Source: Bdellovibrio sp. ZAP7 (GTDB taxonomy: Bacteria; Bdellovibrionota_B; Oligoflexia; Oligoflexales; RGVZ01). From it: 64,000 nt of DNA. A program made the position numbers and the translations under genes. Below, piece after piece: positions 52,488-61,078 of this stretch; within the stretch, counting starts at the first letter, position 1; each line of letters starts with the position of its first letter. Under the pieces are notes generated by a model. The model had not been told where the DNA came from. It ran no database searches and worked only from the letters and a program-made list of their open reading frames with translations. The stretch lies in assembly GCA_945900755.1 (NCBI GenBank), contig CAMDKS010000004.1, forward strand, positions 43,468 to 107,467, read 5' to 3'.

Positions 52488-53326
52488 GGCATAGCCATCT
52501 AAAAAAATCAATGATTCTGATATTTCTGGCTCTAGTGGCGTTAATAAGCGCAAGTTGTAATCATCTTTTTTATTTTCCGAGTGCTCAGATTTACATGACC
52601 CCAGACAAGGTTCATCTTGCGTACACGGAAGTTATGATCCCTGTAAATGCAAAGGTCACATTAAACGCATGGCATATTATGCCAACGGCCCCCAAGGCGC
52701 GTCTTGTTGCGGTCATGCAGTTTCACGGGAATGCGGAAAACCGGTCGACTCATTTTCGCTCCGTAGCATGGCTGGCAGAGGCGGGTGTCGATGTGGTGAC
52801 GTTTGACTACCGAGGTTATGATGGCTCAACAGGAACGCCCAGCCGCAGTGGATTGATTGAGGATGGAGTCGCAGCATTGAAGTGGTTTGAACAAAAGTTT
52901 CCAGACCACAAGCGATTTGTCATTGGACAAAGTTTGGGTGGTGCAGTGTCGATCCCTTCAATCGTGAAATCTGGCGTGAAATTAGACGGTATAGTTTTGG
53001 AGAGTACATTCCATTCATATCGAGGTATCGCTCGAATGAAGATGGCTTCAGCGTGGCTTTTTTGGCCGTTTCAGTGGTTGCCGTGGATTTTGTTGAGCGG
53101 GGACGAAGACCCTATAGACGTAGCCTCTCAAATTATGGTGCCAGTCCTCGGTTTTCATGATCGCTATGATCCCGTGGTGCCGCTTGAAGCAGGAAAGTTG
53201 CTTTATGATGCACTTCCAGATGCCACCACCCGCATTCTGATCTCTGATGGAAATTTTCACGTCGGAGCTTTTAATGAAGATCGCTCAGATGCGCGGCAAG
53301 CTGTTTTAAAATTTATTGGCCTGTGA
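52481..53326 (+). CDS. Lipoprotein alpha/beta hydrolase
   Basis: This 281-residue protein starts at GTG 52481. The signal sequence ends in lipobox ISASC (Cys26). The hydrolase fold shows FHGNAENRSTHF, DYRGYDGSTGTPS, the nucleophile elbow GQSLGGAVS, the acid in GFHDRYDPVVP and the His in NFHVGAF. It resembles COG1073-type esterases or thioesterases. The substrate is unknown. The stop codon coincides with the start of an IS21-end-like sequence. Confidence 0.88.
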   Translation: MSRHSHLKKSMILIFLALVALISASCNHLFYFPSAQIYMTPDKVHLAYTEVMIPVNAKVTLNAWHIMPTAPKARLVAVMQFHGNAENRSTHFRSVAWLAEAGVDVVTFDYRGYDGSTGTPSRSGLIEDGVAALKWFEQKFPDHKRFVIGQSLGGAVSIPSIVKSGVKLDGIVLESTFHSYRGIARMKMASAWLFWPFQWLPWILLSGDEDPIDVASQIMVPVLGFHDRYDPVVPLEAGKLLYDALPDATTRILISDGNFHVGAFNEDRSDARQAVLKFIGL

Positions 53327-53400
53327 CCAGGCTTGGGCCACTTTCGACCAGAATCCAGTAGCTTTGGCCAGAATTCGGTCGCCAAGTGCGGTAGAATTAT
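53322..53400. repeat. IS21-end-like repeat, copy A
   Basis: Starting in the hydrolase stop, GTGACCAGGCTTGGGCC and then CGACCAGAATCC, GGCCAGAATTCGGTC and further GCCAAG/GCCGAGG words form irregular repeats of about 20-25 bases. This is the look of the multiple terminal repeats of IS21-family elements. No transposase is present. A 38-base stretch (53322-53359) is about 79% identical, counted by eye, to 55989-56026. The 332-base gap holds this and the sigma-54 site. Confidence 0.45.
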
Positions 53401-53534
53401 TTGCCGAGGCTCGCGTCATTGATGTTCGTCAGCCATTCTGCGCCAGCTATTAATTCAATCAATATTGTTAGTTACGAGTCAATTTTCTCGCAATTGAAGT
53501 GAAGAGTCACACTTGAAAGTCCTCTGGTTTTAGG

Positions 53535-53552
53535 TTGGCACACGCATTGCAT
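53535..53552 (+). promoter_or_regulatory. Sigma-54 promoter for the 53659 lipoprotein
   Basis: TTGGCACACGCATTGCAT fits TTGGCACG-N4-TTGCAT with one difference (A for G) and exact GG-N10-GC spacing. It lies 107 bases upstream of the start codon. Confidence 0.75.
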
Positions 53553-53658
53553 TAATCTAAACATCGACGACATTCGTTTTACACGGTGTAGGACATCGGC
53601 GGTATCACAACTGTTAGAAGGCTTGTGATGACTAACTTCGTTTAAAAGAGAATAAATT

Positions 53659-54264
53659 ATGCGTGTACTTTTGATAATGGTGATGCTTACCTCAGCTTTT
53701 AGCTCTTGTGGTCATAAGACGTCGAGTTCAACTACAAAGGATTATTTCGGATTTAGAAATGGCGGGGTATTCGATATGTACCCACAAGATTTCAGCTCAC
53801 AAATCGGTACGGCAGGTCACTACCAGGGTCCGAGGGTCGACGGAGTGGTAGTATTTGGTCCATACAAAACAATCTATGCGTCTGGCGGTCATGCAGAAGT
53901 GAGTGTCGAATTACGCACCCGGGCCTGGGATTATGTAAACTATAAGAGTTGTACTGGCAGAGCACGCGACCACGACCTCGTATGCGAATGGACCGAATTT
54001 CTAATTCCAGACTCTGGAAATGTAACAGTAGATTTATATGCGAACGGGCGCGTATACGCACAAAAAACGGTGGAATGGAATGGGAGTCTGGAAAGGCAGC
54101 GGATCAGCCTTGATTCCTTCGATTGGAGCGGCAACCTAAACGCGTTTGAAATACGCGTTTTCACAAAGGCAAATCCAAATAATGATGGCCCTACAACTCG
54201 GCATCGCCGTGAAGGCGAAGTGGAAGTATACAACACCCACGTCATCGCCGGATGGCATGATTGA
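53659..54264 (+). CDS. Small lipoprotein of unknown function
   Basis: This 201-residue protein has a short signal sequence with lipobox FSSC (Cys17). The mature part is beta-rich (GVVVFGPYKTIYASGG, EVSVELRTRAWDY, VTVDLYANGRVYAQKT, FEIRVFTKAN), with a cysteine pair CTGRARDHDLVC. It may be a jelly-roll or carbohydrate-binding-like fold, but no family is recognised. A strong sigma-54 promoter is 107 bases upstream. It is the first gene of the lipoprotein islet. Confidence 0.65.
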   Translation: MRVLLIMVMLTSAFSSCGHKTSSSTTKDYFGFRNGGVFDMYPQDFSSQIGTAGHYQGPRVDGVVVFGPYKTIYASGGHAEVSVELRTRAWDYVNYKSCTGRARDHDLVCEWTEFLIPDSGNVTVDLYANGRVYAQKTVEWNGSLERQRISLDSFDWSGNLNAFEIRVFTKANPNNDGPTTRHRREGEVEVYNTHVIAGWHD

Positions 54265-54385
54265 TAACCCTTGTCCTTGACTCAAGAAAATTCAATGCGG
54301 TCATAAAGTTCAAGCGCAAATTCAACATATCAAAAAATGAAATCAAAGCCTCAATTAAAAATTTTGTAACAAGGAGACAAAACAA

Positions 54386-55216
54386 ATGAAACTATTTTTT
54401 CAAGCTACGCTTAGCCTGCTCGTCGTGGGTTGCTCGACCCAATCGCCCCATGATTCCACGATCAAGGCGACAGATTCACAAACCTCAAGTGGCCGTCTCA
54501 ATTGTGACAGTGATATGGCCGGCTGCATATTAACGGGTGCAGATCTTGCTCCATCTCCGGGCATCCACATGACTTGGCTGGTCGTTTACGACATGCCGTG
54601 CGTCATGACGGGCCGTGCATATGAGTCCACGATTGAGATACGCAGTGGCAATGAGGCGCGCCGGATGGTGTTCGGTGGGCGCAATGTTTCCCTTGAAGTA
54701 TCAGGAGAGGGCCCACTTTCGCTTATTGATGTACACCCCGCTGCTACCAGATCATTTCGCTTTGATCACGGCACCGGGTGTGGCCTAACTTTGAGCTGGA
54801 CCGGCGTACCATCGGTTCAGCAAGTCTCGACGTGGACGCTGGAAGTAAACCGAATCAAACAGGGAATTAACGACAACTTAGCAATGTATGCAAGTCGTCG
54901 GGACGTTGAAGCTTTCCTAGACATCTATATTGAAAGTCCTAGCCCAGCAACGAAATCAATCTTAGAGCTACAAATCGTGAGCCTAAGAGCCAGCAGCAGG
55001 CAGATGGATCACATCAAGGCCAATCAACTTCAATTGATACTGGACAACAAGCCTCGAGAAAAGATTCTTGCGCCGTATCTTCTAGCCCGAAAAACGATCG
55101 AAGAGACCTACATCCCCCAAGCGAACGCCCTTTTGGCAATACTCACACCGTGGGAAGCTTCGCTGGTTGCATCAATAAACAGCTGCTTAGCTGAAGCTTC
55201 GGATCAATTGAACTAA
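54386..55216 (+). CDS. Lipoprotein with a new four-Cys domain plus helical C-terminus
   Basis: This 276-residue protein has lipobox VVGC (Cys16). Residues about 38-136 form a domain with cysteines at 40, 47, 72 and 132 and conserved words AGCILTG, YDMPC and SFRFDHGTGC. The same domain with identical cysteine spacing makes up the whole mature part of the product of 55352-55873. Residues 140-276 are helical. AAGGAG precedes the ATG. No known family is recognised. Confidence 0.65.
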   Translation: MKLFFQATLSLLVVGCSTQSPHDSTIKATDSQTSSGRLNCDSDMAGCILTGADLAPSPGIHMTWLVVYDMPCVMTGRAYESTIEIRSGNEARRMVFGGRNVSLEVSGEGPLSLIDVHPAATRSFRFDHGTGCGLTLSWTGVPSVQQVSTWTLEVNRIKQGINDNLAMYASRRDVEAFLDIYIESPSPATKSILELQIVSLRASSRQMDHIKANQLQLILDNKPREKILAPYLLARKTIEETYIPQANALLAILTPWEASLVASINSCLAEASDQLN

Positions 55217-55263
55217 ATCAACTATGGAACGATTTTAAAAATGTTAAAATACATTAAAATAAC

Positions 55264-55291
55264 TTGACATTACTGTGAATTATGATATACT
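55264..55291 (+). promoter_or_regulatory. Sigma-70 promoter for the 55352 lipoprotein
   Basis: TTGACA (55264-55269) and TATACT (55286-55291) are 16 bases apart, a good housekeeping promoter. It gives a leader of about 55 bases before the ATG. Confidence 0.6.
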
Positions 55292-55351
55292 TCCACCGAG
55301 CTGGACCTGCCAGCTTCCAATTCTAACAATCCAATTATTGAGGCTCTAACC

Positions 55352-55873
55352 ATGAAATTCCAACGTAAATTAACTCTAGTATTCTCAGCTGTTGTAGCAT
55401 TGACTCTGTCGGGCTGCGGCATGCGGGCCCCATGGTCGGCTAAAGACCCCAGCAACAAGACCCCAGCTGCACCGACTCCTGCTGCGCCAGCTGCACCGAC
55501 TCCTGCTGCGCCTGTGACCGCGTCTTTACCCCCGTCGTCTACTGAGGTGGGAGGCCTTGCTTGCGATAATGACTTTGCTGGTTGCCGCCTTACAGGCGGC
55601 GAGTTAAAACCAGATACGGGAAGCTCGGTAAAGTGGCAGGTCACTTATGATCTTCCCTGCTTCATGGGAGGCCGTTCCTATCTGTCCGAGATCGAGATTA
55701 GTATTGGTGACGGAGCTCACCACCGCCTGTATTTCGGTAAATCGGAAACATTTACACTGGCGGGAGTGGGGGCACTCGTCATAAAGGATGTAGTTCCAGG
55801 GGTGACCTCGTCATTTCGCTTTGACCACGACACCAACTGTGCCCTAACTCTAAAAATCACTCCTGCGCTCTAA
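55352..55873 (+). CDS. Lipoprotein with the four-Cys domain and a Pro-Ala linker
   Basis: This 173-residue protein has lipobox LSGC (Cys22). A linker (about 37-54) PAAPTPAAP repeated twice is encoded by a 24-base tandem duplication. The mature domain (about 69-170) has cysteines at 71, 78, 103 and 163, with AGCRLTG, YDLPC and SFRFDHDTNC. About 48 of 100 positions match the preceding gene product without gaps, counted by eye. The function is unknown. Extracellular disulfides Cys71-78 and Cys103-163 are possible. Confidence 0.68.
   Translation: MKFQRKLTLVFSAVVALTLSGCGMRAPWSAKDPSNKTPAAPTPAAPAAPTPAAPVTASLPPSSTEVGGLACDNDFAGCRLTGGELKPDTGSSVKWQVTYDLPCFMGGRSYLSEIEISIGDGAHHRLYFGKSETFTLAGVGALVIKDVVPGVTSSFRFDHDTNCALTLKITPAL
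55463..55510. repeat. Perfect 24-bp tandem duplication in a coding linker
   Basis: Two identical abutting 24-base units (55463-55486 and 55487-55510) encode PAAPTPAA twice. The exact match implies recent expansion. Copy-number change would alter linker length by eight residues, in frame. Confidence 0.85.
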
Positions 55874-55898
55874 GCGTTGATCCACGACTAAAAAAATT

Positions 55899-55931
55899 AA
55901 CGGCTCCCGATCGAGGGGGCCGTTTTTTTTT
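55899..55931 (+). terminator. Rho-independent terminator
   Basis: AACGGCTCCC pairs with GGGGGCCGTT (one G-T pair) around a short loop and is followed by a run of nine or more T. It ends the 55352 gene. Confidence 0.88.
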
Positions 55932-55988
55932 CGTTGCTTCACCAAAAAACAAATTTTCACATCAAAGAAAAGCACACTCCACGAACAC

Positions 55989-56065
55989 GTGACCAAGCTT
56001 GGGCCGTTTTTGGCCAGCATCCGGTCATCCGTGACCGAGATCAGGTCATTCCCAGAGGCGGGTCC
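55989..56065. repeat. IS21-end-like repeat, copy B
   Basis: GTGACCAAGCTTGGGCC followed by TTGGCCAGCATCCGGTC and GTGACCGAGATCAGGTC is related to copy A at 53322, in the same orientation. The two copies bracket the 2.7-kb lipoprotein islet as direct repeats. No transposase frame is present. The 355-base gap 55874-56228 also holds the terminator and a weaker sigma-54-like site. Confidence 0.45.
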
Positions 56066-56117
56066 ACACGCGCACAGAAAAAACTAGTAATTCCATGGCG
56101 TTATGCTGGCGATCCGG

Positions 56118-56135
56118 TTGGCCTACAACTTGCAT
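56118..56135 (+). promoter_or_regulatory. Possible sigma-54 promoter for the 56229 operon
   Basis: TTGGCCTACAACTTGCAT keeps TTGGC, TTGCAT and exact GG-N10-GC spacing, but three of the inner consensus bases differ. It lies 94 bases upstream of the start codon. Confidence 0.4.
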
Positions 56136-56228
56136 TTGCAATTGTACCCTTAAGTTCGTCAACAACGGACTCGAGTAAAAAGTACTTCTAATGATTCCTC
56201 ACAGTGAAAAAAATGGAGATTGTAAACA

Positions 56229-57404
56229 ATGAACATCCTCTCGAACACCAAATCCAAACGATGGCTACCCCTCCTATGGGTCGTAACATCAATGGCTGTA
56301 GCGCCATCCTGCGGAAAAAAGCCAAAGAACTCTGCGCGCCTAAAAAGCGATTCGAGCATGTCGTATGGCCGTAAGATCGACGCCACCGCTAAGACTCGAG
56401 AAACAAGCCGAGTGTACGTAGGGTCCCGCAATGCGATTACTGGTAGTAAAGGAATGTTGGAGGTGTCCACCCGCCTTTCCGAAAAATCCCTCCAATGGGT
56501 CAATCAATGGGGTGAAATGGACACCTACCTATCCTCGGCGGCAACCAAACCGATTCAACAAGTCGACAGGGAACTTCGCGTGAAATTACAATCGCAGTTG
56601 GTTTTACTCGGAGAAATCAAGTCGATTCAAGAAGATTTAGCCCAACAGAATACAAGTGTTCAGGCCAAGTTAGCCGCAGTCCCAGTCATTGACTATGTTG
56701 TCGAGGGATATGAAAGTCAAAATCAGGCGTTGCATGCAGCGGTAGCAAATTTGAAGGTGATGGCATCGTCCGTATCCAGTGGAGCACAAACTCATGCGGA
56801 AAAACTGAAAGCCTCCGGCGTGCAATTGGCCAAGGCTATGAGGGTAAAGCTCGTTTCCGTTTATATCGCAGCCAACATCGCACAATTGAACGAAGCAAAA
56901 GCAATGGCGACAGCGATGTTTGACGCAGAAGAATTACTAACACCATTTGAGGTGGAATTCCAAAGAGACTACCTCAGGTTCCAAGGAACAGTTTCCAATG
57001 GCCGTGTGTACGCAGTCGAAGACAGCTTGCCATTGCTGCTTGCAAAATCATTGCAGATAAAGTCCTCAATGGGCGGGTCTGGAGCGACCCAAGAATATAT
57101 CGCGCGTGCTCAGGCAAGAATTGATCGTCTGACAGCTGAGGCTCAAAGCTCGGCCGTCAAATTCAAGGACGGTACTTATAACATACCAAAACTAGTGGCC
57201 GAATCTTCAGAAGAACGGATTTCGAGTGCTAAAAGTGAATGCGAAGGGTCTCGTCCGACCATTTACAATTGTGAAACGTACCAATGGATTTCAATAGTGC
57301 CAACCAGCGAAATACTGTCACTGACAGGACAAGGATTGAAGGCTTTTGAAATGGCATTGGATTCAATGGAAATTGGTGGATTACTTCAGAATGGAGGGTT
57401 GTAA
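56229..57404 (+). CDS. Helical lipoprotein of unknown function
   Basis: This 391-residue protein has a signal sequence with a lipobox-like APSC (Cys28). Most of the mature chain (about 70-330) is heptad-rich helix likely to form coiled coils (VDRELRVKLQSQLVLLGEIK in part, QARIDRLTAEAQSSA). A cysteine pair lies near the end (CEGSRPTIYNC). No family is recognised. The next gene begins one base after its stop, so they are coupled. It is the first of three genes encoding exported proteins. Confidence 0.65.
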   Translation: MNILSNTKSKRWLPLLWVVTSMAVAPSCGKKPKNSARLKSDSSMSYGRKIDATAKTRETSRVYVGSRNAITGSKGMLEVSTRLSEKSLQWVNQWGEMDTYLSSAATKPIQQVDRELRVKLQSQLVLLGEIKSIQEDLAQQNTSVQAKLAAVPVIDYVVEGYESQNQALHAAVANLKVMASSVSSGAQTHAEKLKASGVQLAKAMRVKLVSVYIAANIAQLNEAKAMATAMFDAEELLTPFEVEFQRDYLRFQGTVSNGRVYAVEDSLPLLLAKSLQIKSSMGGSGATQEYIARAQARIDRLTAEAQSSAVKFKDGTYNIPKLVAESSEERISSAKSECEGSRPTIYNCETYQWISIVPTSEILSLTGQGLKAFEMALDSMEIGGLLQNGGL

Positions 57405-57405
57405 C

Positions 57406-59028
57406 ATGTTGTTAAAAAATACTTTTGCACTGGTCGGGTTAGCTTTGTATGCCGAATCATTGATTGCACAGCCGGCAGCGGAACCAGGAGTCTCAGAACA
57501 TGAGACGAGAGAAATTAATCTAGACGGTTCTACTAAAAAGACGACTAGCCTACCGCCACTTAACGAGCCGTTTGCAATGGCGGATCCACACACTGGTCTG
57601 CCAATTTCTGCAGACACGATCATCAAACTGCCGAACGGAACAGAAATAAAAGCAGGGGAATACTATAGTCTTCTAAATGGATATCAGGCAAAGCTAAACG
57701 CAGACGGCCTCTCACTTAAGAGCATTGGCAAAGATCTTGGCGCAGTGTCGGAAATAGTAGTCAATCTCCAAAGCCTTGAAGCAAAAGGCGAAGAAGCTAA
57801 AAAAGCGACTCAAGATAAAGACAAAAGCATCATGGGCAAGCTTCCCACTCCAGCAGAATTGAAGGCAGACCTAGCCAATGCAGCCTCCGACGGGATCAAG
57901 GATGAATTAGCCGCCCTTTACAAAAAAGCCATCAAAGCTGGCGTGCCCCTACCCTTGATTAACAGCAGGCCCCCAGTTCAAGCGATTGTACTTAAGCCCT
58001 ATGACGAGTTGCACAGTTTAGTACAAAAAGAATGGACTTTAAATATGGTCGACAATGACACTATTGGAGTCGCCGGTAAAGCAAGTATATCTGCAGGAAT
58101 TAATCTTAGCAAAATCGAAGGCACCGTTGACACGAACATTGTGGCCACCATGCTAAAAAAAGAAAAACAACTACTTGACGCTAAGGCTTATGCTGTCCGC
58201 AGCCTGACGTCAGAATCTAAAGCAACGATTTTATTCTCGGTGATCGGCAAAACAATTTATACTCACGAGTGGTTGGACAAACACATCTCGATTTCCGCAC
58301 CTGATGCTGACGCACCACGAAGACAGTCTATACGCGCCAGCCAAGATTATAGATTTGCGGTTGGTCCAGTACCAATGAAAGCTACAATCGGCGTCGCTGG
58401 TATATTGGGGTATGATTGGACCATTGGCCTTGTAGGCAATCGTGGAGCCGCAACGATTATAGGCTTCGCTGAAGCTGATGCCTTTGCTACTTGCGAAGCT
58501 ACAGTAGAGATTGCTAGCGTAGGGGTAGGCGGCAAGTTAATTCTTGTCAATGAGACGCTAGAATTAAGCGCGGACATGGGTTTAGAATTCGATAAAACAT
58601 CTGGGACCCCGATATTGAATACTGGGGTAAAGGCAACAAATTTGTTGACGATGCTTTCAGGAGAACTTTTCGCGTATGTTAGAGCTTATGTACCAACCCT
58701 ATCCATCCCACCATTTGACCTAAAGGAGTGGCGCCTCACGCTCTTTAATTGGGAGGGCATGACTCTTGGGGGCAATAATGGGCCGAAGGTTTTGTGGAGC
58801 TTTAACAAACTAGTCGACAAAAATGGCTACAGACTAACTGGGTCCCCACTAAAGGAAGACTACGACGACGTAAACGCCGATGAAGAGTTAGGGAAGTCAA
58901 TGGCAGAGGCTGTGACGATGTTAAATGCATCAGAAAACAACATCGAGCCATCAATAAATGAGTCTCTTGGATTTCTGCAGATTGTGCGTGATAAACTTAA
59001 AGGTATAATTGATACAATGGGTCATTAA
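57406..59028 (+). CDS. Exported protein of unknown function, middle gene of the operon
   Basis: From ATG 57406 (GGAGGG seven bases upstream) the protein has 540 residues and a signal peptide to about residue 26 (SLIAQPAAE). Residues about 90-190 are helical and charged. Residues about 230-460 are beta-rich with many Gly and Ala (VGVGGKLILVNETLELSADM in part as GGKLILVNETLEL). The C-terminus is helical. No known motif is seen. It follows the helical lipoprotein gene by one base and precedes the HEAT-repeat gene. The three products may form one surface or periplasmic assembly. Confidence 0.6.
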   Translation: MLLKNTFALVGLALYAESLIAQPAAEPGVSEHETREINLDGSTKKTTSLPPLNEPFAMADPHTGLPISADTIIKLPNGTEIKAGEYYSLLNGYQAKLNADGLSLKSIGKDLGAVSEIVVNLQSLEAKGEEAKKATQDKDKSIMGKLPTPAELKADLANAASDGIKDELAALYKKAIKAGVPLPLINSRPPVQAIVLKPYDELHSLVQKEWTLNMVDNDTIGVAGKASISAGINLSKIEGTVDTNIVATMLKKEKQLLDAKAYAVRSLTSESKATILFSVIGKTIYTHEWLDKHISISAPDADAPRRQSIRASQDYRFAVGPVPMKATIGVAGILGYDWTIGLVGNRGAATIIGFAEADAFATCEATVEIASVGVGGKLILVNETLELSADMGLEFDKTSGTPILNTGVKATNLLTMLSGELFAYVRAYVPTLSIPPFDLKEWRLTLFNWEGMTLGGNNGPKVLWSFNKLVDKNGYRLTGSPLKEDYDDVNADEELGKSMAEAVTMLNASENNIEPSINESLGFLQIVRDKLKGIIDTMGH

Positions 59029-59030
59029 TT

Positions 59031-59058
59031 AGTCTCTGGCGCGAAAGCGCCAGAGACT
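59031..59058 (+). terminator. Perfect 12-bp hairpin with GAAA loop
   Basis: AGTCTCTGGCGC pairs fully with GCGCCAGAGACT across a GAAA tetraloop, right after the stop of the middle gene. There is no T run, so it may act as an RNase barrier or attenuator that sets the expression of the HEAT-repeat gene. Confidence 0.6.
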
Positions 59059-59080
59059 TGTCAAAAGGTTAAAGTTGAAA

Positions 59081-61006
59081 ATGAAAATCTCAAAAATCGG
59101 GTTTGTAACACTATTAAGCCTTAGCATGATTGCCCTATTTTTTAAGGGACAACAGAGTCGATTTTTTTCGAATTTCGGAAATTCCGCCATGCTGCCAAAA
59201 ATTAGTTGGAACTTCAAAGAGCAGCCTACTTTTTATAATATTAGTTACCGAAACACCGGCGAGATTGACGTGGCTGGTAGCCTGATGGTTTCATCGTCTG
59301 ACAAGAAATCAACTCAAAAAATGAATGTAGAAGTCACTGGCGGTCTGATTCTGCAGGCTCCTGACGACAGCATTGCTGCTCCCAAAACCATATTAAGACG
59401 AATAGGCCAATTCACTAGCGCAAAAGTGGTGATGGCTGTTGAGAATCAGAACAACTCGAGCTTGTCTAAACTCGCAGAGCTTGAGTTGAACCATCGATTT
59501 ATTGCTAAAAACAGCCTCGCAGGTGTTTTTAGTGGGGTAGAGGTCCAATCGGATCTTTCTCAAACGTCGGGAAATATCATACGAGAGTTTTTTACTATTT
59601 TTCAGTTATGTTTGCCCTCGGCACCTATTCAAACATTAAGTTGGGAATGCAAGGAGACAGACGGCAATGGAGTGCATGAGGTTTTGTATTCAATGGACGA
59701 CATTGACTCCAACGGAATCATTACAATTAAAAAGACTTTAGGACAATACACAGCAAAAGAAGGCTCGGAACTGGAAATAGCGAGTAAAGGTGAATACACG
59801 GTCATTTTTGACTCCATAAACGGACGAATAAACAGCTTTGCCGGAAAAACCTTTCAGGAACTAAGTCAGTCTGGAAAAAAAGTGGCCTCCTGGTCAACAG
59901 ACATCACTGCATTGCTCTCTAAAAATCCCGACCCTCAATCCAAGCTAATGCCATTTTTAGCCGGAAGTCCATCCAGTTCATTACGAAAAATAGATGCAGA
60001 GTTGCCCCAAACAGACCCAGAAACAGAACGTAAGATGCAAAAAAATGTTCTCGGTGACTCCACTTTGGAGCAGTTGGAGGGGCTACTCTCCGAGCGAGAC
60101 AACGATGGCAAAAAATTTGTTATAAAGAAGAACACCTCTGAACTGGTGAACAAACTATACGCCTGGCTTTTTTTACACCCTGAAAGCACATCGGATTTTG
60201 TAGACATCTTAAAAAGAACGGGTGGTGACTCCGACTCATTTGTGTTCGCACTCGGAGCACTCTATCAAGTTGGGCATCCACAGGCTCAAAAGGGTCTTGC
60301 AGAGGCCCTTGCGAATAGCCATGGAGACGTCTTAAAGGTAAATAGCATCTTAGCTGTAACCGGCTTAGTGAAAAATCCTTCCCCAGAACTTGAAGACAGC
60401 GTCAGAAATGCGGCGGCGGTGGCGACCACCAACAGCACCACAAAATCGACGGCTCTTTTAGCTCTCGGAAATATGGTTAGCAATATGTCCGCAGAGGCCG
60501 AGCCGCGACGCGAGCAAATCATTCGTGAGTTGAAGCAATCCTTGGCGGGCGCCCGTAGCGAACAAGATACCTCTGCGTCCGTTATCGCATTGGGAAATAC
60601 AATGTCTGCCAGCAGCGTTGAGTCGCTGACCTCAGTCATTTCCAATCCTTCGACAATTTTGCGAGGGGACGCCTATTTGGGGCTCGGAAAAATCGGGACC
60701 AGAGGTGCTCGGGACCTCATTTTAAACGGCATAGCCACCGATGCTGACGAGCATGTGCGCTATGTCGCCTCCGACGGGCTTATTAACTGCAGTCTTGATG
60801 CTAATGACGTAACCAAATTGGCCGCGATTTTTTCTCAAGAAAAATCCCCAATGATTCGAAGTTCCATTATTCGGATCGTATGGAAAAATCGCCTAAAACA
60901 TCCTACCGTCACGGCCTCCCTAATGAAATTAGGTGCTGAAGACCCATCCCCAGAGGTTCAAAAAACGGCACGCAGCTTTTTAATTGAAGCAGACGAAACA
61001 AAATAA
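59081..61006 (+). CDS. Exported HEAT-repeat protein
   Basis: From ATG 59081 (TTG two codons upstream also possible) the protein has 641 residues. A membrane or signal segment lies at about 8-22. The N-terminal half (about 40-290) is beta-rich with one cysteine pair (CLPSAPIQTLSWEC). The second half (about 340-640) is a run of helical HEAT-type repeats (KSTALLALGNMVSNM, SASVIALGNTMSASSVESL, RGDAYLGLGKIGTRGARD, VRYVASDGLINC). The overall plan of beta barrel then helical arch recalls large lipid-transfer proteins, but this is a weak resemblance. Confidence 0.65.
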   Translation: MKISKIGFVTLLSLSMIALFFKGQQSRFFSNFGNSAMLPKISWNFKEQPTFYNISYRNTGEIDVAGSLMVSSSDKKSTQKMNVEVTGGLILQAPDDSIAAPKTILRRIGQFTSAKVVMAVENQNNSSLSKLAELELNHRFIAKNSLAGVFSGVEVQSDLSQTSGNIIREFFTIFQLCLPSAPIQTLSWECKETDGNGVHEVLYSMDDIDSNGIITIKKTLGQYTAKEGSELEIASKGEYTVIFDSINGRINSFAGKTFQELSQSGKKVASWSTDITALLSKNPDPQSKLMPFLAGSPSSSLRKIDAELPQTDPETERKMQKNVLGDSTLEQLEGLLSERDNDGKKFVIKKNTSELVNKLYAWLFLHPESTSDFVDILKRTGGDSDSFVFALGALYQVGHPQAQKGLAEALANSHGDVLKVNSILAVTGLVKNPSPELEDSVRNAAAVATTNSTTKSTALLALGNMVSNMSAEAEPRREQIIRELKQSLAGARSEQDTSASVIALGNTMSASSVESLTSVISNPSTILRGDAYLGLGKIGTRGARDLILNGIATDADEHVRYVASDGLINCSLDANDVTKLAAIFSQEKSPMIRSSIIRIVWKNRLKHPTVTASLMKLGAEDPSPEVQKTARSFLIEADETK

Positions 61007-61078
61007 ATCCACAGATTGAAGAAATTCATTTAGTCCCCATCATTTCATCCACACGAGGGGCCCTTCTGTGGTAAAATC

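Noticed and set aside
55934..56191. 85-residue plus-strand frame
   Set aside because: It lies across the IS21-end-like sequence and the sigma-54-like site, with no ribosome-binding site or recognisable protein features.
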